From Peromyscus leucopus (taxonomy: Eukaryota; Chordata; Mammalia; Rodentia; Cricetidae), in contig NC_051065.1 in assembly GCF_004664715.2 (NCBI RefSeq), positions 149,378,826-149,442,825 of the forward strand: a stretch of DNA of 64,000 bases. The letters are read 5' to 3'. Position 1 is the stretch's first letter. Each line of letters starts with the position of its first letter. This document shows, piece after piece, positions 21,712 to 31,810 of this stretch. Position numbers and translations under genes: made by a program. Below the pieces are notes generated by a model that saw only the letters and a program-made list of their open reading frames with translations, searched no databases and was not told the DNA's origin.

Positions 21712-21936
21712 AATTTTTTTATTATTATTTTTATGTATATGAGTGTTTTGCCTGCATGTAATGCTGTGTCTCTTGTGCATGCTTGGCATCCCTAGAGGAC
21801 AGAAGAAAGGACGTCAGCTCCCCTGGTACTGGAGTTACATATGGTTATTAGCTACTGTGTGGGTGCTGGGAATGGAACCTGGGTCCTCGGGAGGAGCAGC
21901 CAGTCCTCTTGACTACTGAGTCATCTCTCCAGCCCC
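21712..21936 (-). repeat. B3-type SINE
   Basis: A full-length reversed B3 with a T-rich tail at left and the tRNA-like head 'tgagtcatctctccagcccc' at right. Confidence 0.88.
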
Positions 21937-22188
21937 AGAGGCAAGGACTTGAAGCGCATCATCGTTTTTCTTTGCTGGGTCCCTGTGACAGTGGATAGAG
22001 TTCAGGAATGAAGTTTGTTCTAAACCACCCCTGCACTTCCTTTTTGAGTCTCTTATCCTACATCTGAGCTTTCCTAAAGCATCCTGGGAGTTTCTGAGTT
22101 ATAGGAAGCTTGGGAATTCCTTGGGGGGTGGGGGACCATAAGGATGAAACCCTAGCAGCAATGAGACACACTAGCAAAATCATGTGGG

Positions 22189-22239
22189 AGTGGGCTGGCA
22201 AGATGGCTGAATGGGTAAAAGGGTTTCCTGCAAGTCATC

Positions 22240-22288
<49 letters not shown>
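22189..22288 (+). repeat. SINE head plus (CA)n
   Basis: A truncated tRNA-type SINE head (gggctggcaagatggctgaatggg) runs directly into about 23 CA units at 22242-22288. Such SINE tails often seed CA microsatellites. Confidence 0.8.
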
Positions 22289-22289
<1 letters not shown>

Positions 22290-22315
22290 AAAATTTAAAT
22301 ACTTATTTTCCCCCT

Positions 22316-22458
22316 AAGACAGAGTGGCACATGCCTTTAATCCCAGCACTCGGGAGGAAGAGGCAGGCAGATCTCTGAGTTCAAGGCCAGTCTGGTCTAC
22401 AGAGCAAGTTCCAGGTCACCGTAGAAACTCTGTCTTGAAAAACAACAACAGCAACAAA
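22316..22458 (+). repeat. B1 SINE
   Basis: A full-length sense B1 with the pol III box region, the 'ggcacatgcctttaatcccagc' start and an AACAACAACAGCAAC tail. Confidence 0.92.
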
Positions 22459-22865
22459 ATGAAGGAGGAGGAGATAATTAGCACAGCCTGTATTTTCAGG
22501 GTTGTATTCCAACTGCCAGTGGGGCAGGATATTTTTACTGAAGACCTGGTTCTGGGGCAATGCACACTGCCCTTCCTTCCTCATGGACACAGAGCTCATT
22601 CCAGCTCCAAGCATGCTGGGTGGTGGGAGTACTTCCTCTTCCCCTGCTACTGAGCATTCCAACATGGCAGAGACACACGCTCACTGTGAGCACTTCTTAC
22701 TCCATAGCCCCTGGACCTTCCAGCGCAGATTTGCTATTCTGTATTTCTTTCCTCCTTGCTTACAGTTGCTGCTTAGTTGTTACACGTTGTCAAAGAATCG
22801 AGAGGGGGCGGGAGATTGCAGTGGACAGAATGTACAATTTGGAAGACCAAGCTCCATTTATATAT

Positions 22866-23030
22866 TTTTGGAGGCCTCAGGATGGAACCCAAGGCAATGT
22901 GTATGCGATGTAATTACCACTGAGTTACAGCCCAAAGCTCTGGGCTTTCTCAGGCAGGATCTCAGAGTGTACACCATGCCGGCCTGGAACTTGTGATCCT
23001 CCTGCCTCTGCCCCCCAAGTACAGGCAGCT
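22866..23030 (-). repeat. ID-like and B1-like SINE fragments
   Basis: Antisense ID-like sequence (22866-22935, ending 'accactgagttacagccc') is followed by a degraded B1 right part (22945-23030). The adjacency resembles rodent B4-type (B1 plus ID) composite SINEs. Confidence 0.55.
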
Positions 23031-23329
23031 TTCTTAACCTTGGCCAGGTTGGTCTGCTTTGTGAGCCATTGTTTCCTGCCTTCCGTAGACGACCGTCTGC
23101 CAGGGCTCCTCACAATCTGCTTCGCCGTTCAAACGATTTCACAAGCATAGAAATGTGTTTGAAATTCTCTCCGCCTCTCTTTTCCTCCGTCCTTGCTTCC
23201 TTTTCTCTCCCTTTCCCTCTCTTTTGCTGGGCTTCAAGCAAGCTAAGCATTCACTTACCACAAGACCCCCAGCTCTGGCATGATCTCTTATTTGAGTATA
23301 GTCGATTTATGAAAATAGGAGACCATGTT

Positions 23330-23610
23330 TGTCTTAGTTAGCTTTCAGTTGCTATGATAAAAACACCATGACCAAAAGCTACTTGAGGAAAATGTTCATT
23401 TCAGCTTGTGATTGGAGTCCATCGTGAAGAGACGTCGGGGCAGGAACTGATGCCGAGGCCATGGAGGGGTGATGATGACTGGCTTGCTCCCCCTGCTGCT
23501 CGGCCTGCTCTCTTCCACACCCCAGGACCACTTGCCCAGGGGTGGCACTGCCCACTGTCGCCTGGACCCTCCTACATCCATCATTAATCAAGAAAATACC
23601 CTACTTCACA
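23330..23610 (-). mobile_element. solo LTR, MaLR-like
   Basis: The left edge TGTCTTAGTTAG is followed by 'gctatgataaaaacaccatgaccaaaa'. Later come 'caggaccacttgcccaggg' and 'tcattaatcaagaaaat'. These are features of a common rodent MaLR-class LTR in reverse orientation. The right boundary is approximate. Confidence 0.7.
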
Positions 23611-23688
23611 GCACTGATGTGAGACTGGAAAGAAACGATGCACATAAACCTCTCCCAACAGTACCCAGCACACAGGATATACTGCGTT

Positions 23689-24043
23689 TGTTCAGGTTCT
23701 TCACCGTCATGACAGAAATACCTGACACAAACAGCTTAAGGAGTTCTTTTAATCCGTGGCTTCCCATCTTTGGCTCCCGGCTCCGTTGACTTGGGTCCCC
23801 TGCTCACAGGCAGAAGAGCATGGCAGGAGGGATGTGTGCACCTCATGGTGGAGAGGAAGCCGAAAGACAGGAAGAGGCCAGGGACAAGATAACTCCAAGG
23901 ACTGGCTCCTAATGACCTACTTCAACCAGTCAGGCCCCACCTCCTAAAGTTTCCAGCACCTCCCAAAATAGCATACCAGCTGGGGGACCAAGCATCAGAT
24001 ACATGAGCCTTTCTGAAGAACACTTCTTATCTAAGCCATAACA
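23689..24043 (-). mobile_element. solo LTR, MaLR-like
   Basis: A TG...CA-bounded unit of about 355 bp in reverse orientation. Its sense strand runs TGTTATGGCTTAGATAAG...TTTAGGAGGTGGGGCC...CTTCCTCTCCACCATGAGG...CAGGTATTTCTGTCATGACGG. This general layout also appears in the plus-strand LTR at 55963-56328. No internal region is present. Confidence 0.7.
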
Positions 24044-24336
24044 GTTAATAAACACAAGAAGTAGCAGCTGCTGGATACTAGGGAAAGAGGATTATCTGGG
24101 GGCAGAAAACATGGAAAATTAGGGTCATGAGGGCACAAGGTAGAAAAGTCGCTACAGTTAGCCCGTCCAGGAAGGCTACCTATCAGGACTGTACTTCCGG
24201 GTGTCTTTGGACAATCGTTGGAAGGTGGGTTGTCTGGCTGCAAGTGGAACTCTTAGGAAAGGCATCCTTAATACCTTACAGTTTGGACGCAGAGGAGTAC
24301 AGGCTGAAGAATTCTGAAATAAAGGAAGCGAAAGGC

Positions 24337-24485
24337 CTGTGAGAAAGCTCACCAGTAAAAAGCATTTGTCACCAAGCCGAGGACTGGTCCCCAGGACTCA
24401 TGGTAGAAGGAGAAAACTGACTTCTAAAGGTTGCCCTCTGACCTCCAGCTCCCCACGCCACCCTCCAAATAATAAGTTTAAAAAA
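24337..24485 (+). repeat. tRNA-derived B2/B3-type SINE, diverged
   Basis: The sense signature 'aaactgacttctaaaggttg' followed by 'ccctctgacctccagc' is recognisable. Confidence 0.65.
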
Positions 24486-25009
24486 TGTAAATAGAGGGCA
24501 ATTGGTCTGAGGCAGTGCTAGCTCTCTGGAGTAAAAGTCTACAATGGAGCAGACAAGGCCTTCAGGAATGTTCGCAGGTCTTCAGCTAGACGTGGAGGGC
24601 GACTGAGAGCGCATAGTTGACTTCAGCCAGGAGGAACAAACTCTTCAGCAGGGCCCGAGGGTCATCAGCCCGTGGGGTTTGCTGCTGAAGGCCGGAATCC
24701 TGCACAGTCCAGCAGGCCGGTGAAGAATTAACTGAAGCTTCCTCGGCCTCTGGGAGCGCAGAGCTTAGGAGGCGCGGTCTACACACCCAGGTAGGAAGAA
24801 TGCTCCTCCTTAACATATGTAAGGGCCTCGGGAGAATATCGACCTGCTTTCCCGTAATAAGAGACTAGATACAGTGATGTCTGTAAAGGTGTGGTGTCAG
24901 AAGGTCTACCCACTTCCAACCGAAGTTCTTTAAGATGCCTGCAATTGAAGAGATTAATAATCTGGTGCAAGGGATGAGGAAGTAAGAGAAAGGCTTCCTA
25001 GAGGTCAAA
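24486..25009. other. unassigned sequence upstream of the CpG island
   Basis: A minus-strand frame at 24816-24586 (76 codons) is open and preceded by a pyrimidine-containing AG, so it could be a 3' exon. No family is recognised, and the support is weak. Confidence 0.25.
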
Positions 25010-25110
25010 TGTGGTCTAACACCCTCATCGGATTGGAAAAGGAAACAGAGGCAGAGAGTTGGCGTTACCCGCTCCAAGTCATATAGATATAGGATTCAAT
25101 TCTCCGAAGT
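25010..25110 (-). repeat. MIR SINE relic
   Basis: The antisense MIR core reads 'ggaaacagaggcagagagttggcgttaccc...ccaagtcatatag'. Confidence 0.55.
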
Positions 25111-25554
25111 TTTCTATAGCTTTCCCCCCCCGGAAATCCGACACTTCTCTATTCTGTCCCATCGGGATGAGATAAGGAAGAAAATTCTAGCTTTGTTTTG
25201 AGGCGGCTTCTGAGAGCAACAAACAAGTCCCCTTTAAGGGAGTCCTCCAGTCCCGGGTCTGGCCGGCTTTGATATGCCCCCGGTGCTATCCCGTTGGCCG
25301 TTTTGTGTGGCTTCTCGCCCCTTCCAAGATTCCCAGCCAATCACCTCTTTCCTCTCCTACTCCGTTGGGCTTTCAGGAATGTACCATATGGTCCGGGCCG
25401 AGGGGGGGAGAGAGCAGGAGGGAGGGAGTGGCAGCTATGCATTCCTTTACCTTCTGCTTGTGAGCCGTGAGATTTTGATAGGATCCAGCCTGCAGGTGGC
25501 AATCCGGTCCCTAAGAACGAACTCTAAGAGCGACCTGCGGGAGCACTGAGCACG

Positions 25555-25773
25555 CGCGCCCCCGTTGGGGTCGGTGGTCTAGCCTGGAGGGCCGCAGCCC
25601 CCGCCCTCCCATGTGCCCGCCCCGCCCCGGCGGCGCCGCTCCTGCAGCCGCCGCCGCCGCTGCTGCTGCCGCGCCGGACGCTGCGGGCTAGCGCGCGGGG
25701 GCTGCGGCTGCGTGTCCCGGCGCGCGGCTGGGTGGCCCCGCCGGCCACGAGGGCACAGCAGCATGAAGCAGAG
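25555..25773 (+). other. candidate exon 1 (5' UTR plus 11 coding nt)
   Basis: The exon is inferred from the CpG island, the ATG and the donor. Its 5' edge is only an estimate. Confidence 0.5.
25763..25773 (+). CDS. candidate first coding segment, M-K-Q-(R/S), gene unidentified
   Basis: ATGAAGCAGAG is followed by GTGAGT at 25774, a textbook U1 donor (AG|GTGAGT). The start context has A at -3. Only three codons plus two bases precede the intron, leaving the fourth codon split (AG + base, so Arg or Ser). The next exon is not visible in the remaining 38 kb, which would be a large first intron. I considered genes starting MKQ- (for example HSF2 and LHCGR), but in those, as I recall them, exon 1 continues well past codon 4. 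The product is therefore left unnamed. The ATG may also be upstream of the true start. Confidence 0.45.
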
Positions 25774-27699
25774 GTGAGTGCCGCGCTCCTGGGGAGCAGC
25801 CGCATCCCGCCCACGCTGCGCCTCGATGTGCCGGGGGTCGGCGGCTGGCCCACGGCGGCTTTGGCGCGGGTGACCGCGGCGCCCCGATGCGTGGCTGGAG
25901 ACATCCCTCCCGGGCAGCCCCGGGGCTCCGGCTCCGTTCTGTGCCTGGAGCCTCTCTCGGGCAGACGGGTGCGTCCGGAGCGCTGGCCGAGCTGCTGCGC
26001 CGGCGAGGAAGCCCCTCTGCGCTTCCCGCGCTGCCGGGCCGGTGTCCGGGTCCCTGACCTCCAGGAATCCGGTGCTAGGTCAGGTCGCGCCCTGGGGCAG
26101 CTGAAGAGAGCTGTCTCGCTAGTAGGAGCGACACTAAGCGGCTTGGACTGGGTGTGCCCAAGGCGGCTTTGTAGGGGAGAAGACTCAGCCTGGGGAGTGG
26201 GGCTGCGCTCCCCGATGTCCCTAGTCCGGAGCCCAGCAGGCGCAGTGTGTGGGTTCCTGAGGTCGTTATGGCAGGTGGCCATGAGGGAACTCTTGACATT
26301 TCCGTCTGGTGGTAGACTGAGTGGGGTGCAAGCAACGACCGAGGCCTCTTATCTCAGCGCCGTGCCCCTTCCTAACTGCCTTACAAAGTGACAACACTGT
26401 TGGAGGTCCCCGTGGCACACTAGACATCTCTCGCTTAAGAATAACCTTGGAGAGCCCTACCCAGATATGGGTTTGTCTGGTGTTCTCAGACAGCCAGCCG
26501 GCGTGATGGCCGATTGCAGGTTCCTGGCGTCTCTGCTTGGCAGGGATCGCATCATCCAGCTCTTTCACAATTGTTGCTGGGAAGAGGGGTCCTTCAGGCG
26601 CCTCAGCGCAATTGGGGTCGTGGGTCAGCCTTGTATCTTGGCTGATTTTTCTCCCGAATCCGGAGACAAAGTTATTTCCAAGAATATACACCACATCCGT
26701 ATTGCTTTGATTTTAGTGCTTAAGTCAAACATTAATTATGGCTTGTGTGAAATGGATTAATGCAGAGCAACGGAGATCATTTCAGACAGTCGTATTTGTT
26801 TATTTTAAATGTGACTTGGATGGAGAGAATAGCATTTAAATACCAGGACAGCAGTGTGTGTTTGGCCCCCCTTGACTGTTGGCCACATACACAACCATTT
26901 GGGTTGATGGTGAGAGAGAGTGAGATTTTTATGATGAGGGAGACATCTTACAGATTGCTGCTGCCAGCAGGAATAATTTGACTCATGACCCGGCCACAAA
27001 GGATGCTGTTCATTGTGGCTGCCTTCTGTGAGCACGTTTCCCAAGGTCCTTTAAGAGGATATCATAAATTTCATACTTGATTGCCACATGCACTCAGGTC
27101 ACTTATTTTAGCCTTACGGGGAGCTTTTCTTGTGCTCCAGGTTGTAAAAGTCTTAAAGTATCTTTTAGTGGTCTGCTAAGTAGCATGAGTTGATTTCAGA
27201 ATTACAGCCAAGACCATGTTCGGTGGCTTGTTCTGCAAAGAGTCCTTTAGAACTTGGACCCAGTTCCTCAGTTAGAGCTCTTTTCTGTGTTTAGGATAGT
27301 GCCAACTTTTGAGGAGTCTAAAATGTGACTGCCAGCCGGTTGGGGCTTTCACTGTACCAGGGTGTTTGTATCCTGTGGTTTCTAGGTGTGGGAGAGGAAA
27401 TAATGTGGGAAATGTGCTTCACACAGTGCCGAGGACATAGTAGGTGTGCTGCGCCCAGTGTTGAGCGTGCCTTGTGGGTGCTCAGTAGGTCCTCTTTGAT
27501 TGGAAGACCTGGGTGGGGATGGAGTTGGGCCTGGTGTCCTCCCTGACCGGGGAGACCAGCTCCCCTCCCTCCCTCTCCCATTCTTCGATTTCTAGACATT
27601 TTAATAGGAGGTTGTAAGTGACATTAAAGAAGGAAAGTTGAGGTTTGCCATCTGTCGCATGCAGTTTTTGGTTGTTGTTAGAGTTCGTTGGTTGTTTTG
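25774..27699. other. start of the putative first intron
   Basis: The CpG-rich part continues to about 26260. After that the sequence is unique-looking without a supportable exon or repeat. Confidence 0.4.
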
Positions 27700-27851
27700 T
27701 TTAGAGACAGGATCTCTTTCTGTGTATTCCAGTCCGGCCTTACTCACTGGCGCCGCGCTCTCCAACCTTCTGTCTGAGCTTCCTCCATGCTGGGATTACC
27801 TCTACATCTCTCTGACCCTCACCTCATGCTCGTGTGTTCCTTTTTTTTTTT

Positions 27852-28007
27852 TAAAGATAGGGCCTCTTATGATCTGGGCTAGCCTTGAACTCCTTATATA
27901 GCCAAGGATGACCTGCCTGATCCTGCTTTGTGGCAAGGGAGCTCCTGATCCTCCTGCCTCTACTTCACGAGTGCAGAGATAACAAGTGTGACCCACCACA
28001 CCCAGCA
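27852..28007 (-). repeat. B1-like SINE, diverged
   Basis: A T run is followed by 'gatagggcctcttatgatctgggctagccttgaactcc', and the element ends 'acccaccacacccagc'. An even more degraded B1/B4-like piece lies at about 27700-27800. Confidence 0.65.
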
Positions 28008-28017
28008 ATATGTTGCA

Positions 28018-28236
28018 TTTTAAATATTTATTTTTATTTACAGGTGTGTATGTGTGTGTCTCTGTGGGTGCCACACATGTGTGCAGGTGCCCTTGGAGGC
28101 CAGAAGAGGGCGTTAGATCCTCTGGAGTTGGAGCTACAGGTGGTTGTGAGCTGCCTGACCTGGGTGCTGGAAGCCGAACTCCAGTCTTCTGGAAGAGCAG
28201 TGAATGTTCTTAACCACTGAGCCATCTCACCAGATC
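28018..28236 (-). repeat. B3-type SINE
   Basis: A full-length reversed B3 with an ATTTATTTTTATTT left end and the tRNA-like head 'ccactgagccatctcacca' at right. It contains a CCAGAAGAGGGCG CTCF-like sequence at 28098-28110. Confidence 0.9.
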
Positions 28237-28349
28237 TAGTGTTGCATTGTGAAAGACAGGATGGTGCCTGCCTTAGAAGAGATCTTAAGTACCACCCAGT
28301 AGGAGAGCTGACCCTTTTTTCCATCTGTTGGTTACTCTGCCCATCCCAC

Positions 28350-28455
28350 ACAGGGTTTCTCTGAGTAGCCTTGGCTGTCCTGGAACTAGCTCTGTAGACC
28401 AGGCTGACTTCGAACTCACAGAGATCTGCCTGCCTCTGCCTTCCTGGTGTTGATT
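28350..28455 (-). repeat. B1 SINE, truncated
   Basis: Reversed B1 from 'cagggtttctctgagtag' to 'cctgcctctgcc'. Confidence 0.88.
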
Positions 28456-30535
28456 ACTCTTGTAGGTGAGGATTTTACTTGGTGGATTGACATGTCCAAG
28501 TGGAACTAGAATCATTACTTAATTTTCCCAGGCAGTGACATCTGAGAAGTGGCCAGGGCGGCTGAAGCTGGACCAGCAGGCCGGGGTAGCTTTCGTGGAC
28601 TCTGCTCTGGGCTCGGCAGGGAGCCACCGTTTGCCTCCTCCCTTCTTGCGACTGGTCCTATGAGCAGATTAAAAGGCTATCAGAACTAATGTACTTGGGG
28701 AAATAAGAACCATCATTGGTTTGTTTATGTTGCATGATATTGGGCGTGACATTTTTACAGAAGGTGGCTCTGGATTCAGTAACTGCTCTTTCTTTGAGGA
28801 GGTGAGTTCCTTTTCCTTCACTAGTTGACCCTCTGGAGGCAGGTGCTTGGGCCTCACTCAGCTAGGAGAGCCCTCTGTCACTGGGGCACACCCCCAGCCC
28901 TTGTCATTGGTTCTTGACTGTAATGTAGTCAAATTATAGTACAGTGTCTCCCCAGTCTGTAGATGAAGGAACAGGAGTGACGTGATTGGCCCTGAGTACA
29001 AATCCATTGATCCTTGTATTGGATTTCTCGTGTTATAGCTCCCATTGATAGCTCGGGAGGAAGACAGGCCCACACCGCTCTTGTTTTTAGGCACTGAAAG
29101 GTTTATGGCAGACCGTTGTACTTTTCTGATTGCTGGTAAGCAATGTTGCTGCTCTTTGCTTGCTAGTCCGTGCCTGTGCTGGATGCACACAGCTGTCTAC
29201 TCTCCTAGCTGTGTGTAACTTATTCTAGGTATTCCCCATTTCGTTGGTGACGAACTAGGCATTGAAGAGATCCCAGGGCCAGGAAGTGACAGAAAGCCCT
29301 GGCTGAGAACAGCTCAGCCTCGGGGCATACTCTGGGAGTATCATCCCAGCCCCATGCTACAGTGGTGACTAACGGGGAGACTTTGGGGTTCTGCTATTCT
29401 CTCCACCTCTACCTCCACTTTCTGCAGTGGACAGTCATTACCTTAGGCGGGGGCGGGGAAGCAGAACTGAAAAAGACATTTATCTTGGGAGAATGTGAAG
29501 TATTTAATGAAACCAGACAGGACGATTATTAGGACCACAGAGTGGAAGTGGTTCAGGTGGGGGAAGTGATACTCTGACCCGCAGCCGGTCCTCAGGTCCT
29601 CAATGCTCAGGCCTCTTCACCTTCTCACTGGTTGAAACTGTGGCATTGGAGACCTGGCGCTTTTGCTGAGGTCTGCAGAAAGGCAGGGGCTTCTTTTCTG
29701 CTTTCTCTGGAAAGCTGGACACCTGCTTCCTTTCTGGTGTTTAGCTTCCACAGATAACACAGCACATTATCCAGTTATGTGGGAATTGGAGGGGACGTCG
29801 CTTGGAAATTTACCTAAAATCCATGGGGTGGACTTTCCCTCCCCTTCCAGCCAACCCCTCTGTCATCTTTGGCTCCATTTTTCAGAGTCCTCTGAGGCAG
29901 TGGGATTAGGTGGGGTGGGGTGGTTGTCACACACCTGGATGCTTAGATACACCATTCGGCAGAATGATATTTTTATTGCTGTTCCAGTGAGGCTGGGTCA
30001 TAGGTGATCAGCTGTTTTCTTCAGGGTGGGTCAGCTGTCTGAAGACATGCAGATGTGATACTGAAGACAGGAAAGCGGTTTCCTTTAGCCCTGCTCTTGA
30101 AAGACTTCTCTCCATCGGCTGCTTAGATTTGCACAAGAGGATGGAAAGACTGTTGGCGTCTTGAAAAATGAAGGGAAGGGATCATCCTAGTAAAGATCAG
30201 AGAAGGGGGGCTGTGGGCTTTACCTCAGGGAAAGCTGGGGGGGTGGGGTACGGGACGGAAGCTTTTGCTGAGCAGGAAGGGCCCTGGTGAGAGCGGTGGA
30301 GCCCTTTTGTGTCTGTCAAGGCTTCTTCTCTGCGTAGTGCCTGGCTCTGGGGTTGAGACTGGGCTGTGAATTTGAGGAGAGGGGATGGTGGCCAGCAGAG
30401 GGGGCTTCTGCACCGGGAAGGTCTGCAGGTGCTGTTACATTGTATATGCGGTTAACTCTGGGAAGGGGACCACACGGCCAGCGACTGACTACTCACTGCC
30501 ATTGGCTTCTCCTTACCGCTTTAAAACAGATGTGC
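28456..30535. other. intron-like sequence, one MIR relic
   Basis: Mostly unique-looking. A MIR antisense relic is likely at about 28935-29035 (tctgtagatgaaggaacagg...cctgagtacaaatcc). No exon supported. Confidence 0.4.
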
Positions 30536-30588
30536 AGGGCTGTGGGCGTGGCCCTGTGGTAGAGCACTTGAACCCTGGCACCATTTAA
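30536..30588 (+). repeat. ID-like SINE fragment
   Basis: The sense core reads 'ggcgtggccctgtggtagagcactt'. Confidence 0.6.
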
Positions 30589-31014
30589 ACTGACAAAGTT
30601 CTACTTTGTTTGATCCAACCTGCTCTCTCTTTCTTGCCTCTGCCCCTGGAGCCTAGGAAGGCTCTCCACCTTGGGAGCTTGGGAGAAGAGGGAGGGAGGA
30701 CAATCCCCCCCTTCCCCTAGCTGCCCTGTGATTAGGGATTTCAGGGTTCTGGAATGGGGAAGGGGGAGGTGGGGAGAGCAGCCTGCTGGAGCTGTTGGGC
30801 TAATGACGGTCCTGATCACATGATCAGGGTGGCAGACACTGGAGAGTCCTGCCTGAAGCCTGTGTCCCGAGTTCTCTGCAGCGTCCTAAGCCAGCCTGGG
30901 GGCAGCCGGTTGGAGTAGGGTGCAGAGCTGTTACGTCCCTCTAAGAGGGTAGTGGTCTCAGGATTCCCCTGCAGGCCTTTGGCTCTGCACCTGTGCCCTC
31001 ACAGACTCCTGTGA

Positions 31015-31141
31015 CTTTTTCTCTGTGTAGTCCTGGCTGTTCTGGAACTCACTCTGTAGACCAGGTTGGCCTTGAACTCAGAGATCCTGCCTCTGCCTTC
31101 TGAGAGGTGGAATTAAAGGCATGCGCCTCCACCACCTGGCA
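31015..31141 (-). repeat. B1 SINE
   Basis: Reversed B1 with the 'actctgtagaccaggttggcc' core. Confidence 0.9.
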
Positions 31142-31256
31142 ACTCCCGTGACTTTTAAAAACCATAATCAGACTTCTCCCTTCTCCCTAGAGTCACCTGA
31201 CTGAAATGCCCTCAGGAAGATGGGTTAGATAGCATCAGATTTACTTATTTATTTTT

Positions 31257-31403
31257 GTTTGTTTTGAGACAGGGTCTCACGATGTCACCCCTGGCCTGGA
31301 ACTTGCTATGTAGACAGGGTTGGACTTGAACTCAGAGATCCTCCTGCCTCTGCTGCCCAATTAAAGGTGTTGGGATTAAAGATGTGTCCCTCCATGTCTG
31401 GCC
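31257..31403 (-). repeat. B1 SINE
   Basis: Reversed B1 from 'tttgttttgagacagggtc' to 'catgtctggcc', with some divergence. Confidence 0.88.
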
Positions 31404-31636
31404 ATATTTCTCTTAAGTGTTGCATTCTGGAGCATTTGGAGGACTGTACAGGGCAGTAGAAAAGTTCTTCAGGGGCCATGGGCTGTGCTGCAGGATCTGA
31501 AGTGTTGAGTACAGCCTCGGTCATGTCTTTTCCTTCCTCTCCTTTTTTGCCTGGCGTGAGTTTCTCTCTTTTAAATTTTCAGTGATTTTATTTTCTATTA
31601 CTCTGTATGTATGTATATAGTGGTTAACGGTGTATA

Positions 31637-31660
31637 GTGTGTGTGTGTACACACACACAC
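31637..31660. repeat. (GT)6(AC)6 perfect palindrome
   Basis: Twelve bases of GT are followed by twelve of AC, giving a perfect 24-bp palindrome. It abuts a reversed tRNA-type SINE (about 31661-31810). Confidence 0.9.
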
Positions 31661-31810
31661 ACTCTCGAGCCATGGCACACATGTAAAGGTAAGAGGGCAG
31701 CTTTGGGGAGCGGGCTCTTTCCTTGCACTGTGGATTCCTGGGATCAAACTCTAGTGATCAGGCTTGGGCCGCAAGCACCTTCCCCTGCTACGCCGTCTCG
31801 CGGGCCCTGG

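Larger units (their letters stand above)
25540..26260 (+). promoter_or_regulatory. CpG island, probable host-gene promoter and exon 1
   Basis: This is the strongest CpG-dense, GC-rich segment outside the L1. It has Sp1-type GC boxes (GCCCGCCCCGCCCC at about 25616-25629) and a GCC/GCT-rich 5' leader. No clear TATA box is visible, as usual for CpG-island promoters. An ATG in acceptable Kozak context at 25763 is followed after 11 nt by a strong splice donor. This orients the gene to the plus strand. The transcription start cannot be placed exactly. Confidence 0.75.

Noticed and set aside
25375..25445. TEAD (GGAATG/CATTCC) and CArG-like (CCATATGG) sites upstream of the CpG island
   Set aside because: Six-base TEAD motifs are too common to call, and the CArG-like site has only four A/T between CC and GG instead of six.
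25763..25773. Naming the exon HSF2 or LHCGR from the start M-K-Q
   Set aside because: In both genes, as I recall them, exon 1 continues beyond codon 4, while here a consensus donor follows 11 nt. Three residues are too few to name a gene.
25524..26282. 252-codon minus-strand open frame across the CpG island
   Set aside because: It is Arg/Ala/Gly/Pro-rich with no family match. GC-rich, stop-poor DNA readily gives such frames, and the splice-donor evidence favours the plus strand.
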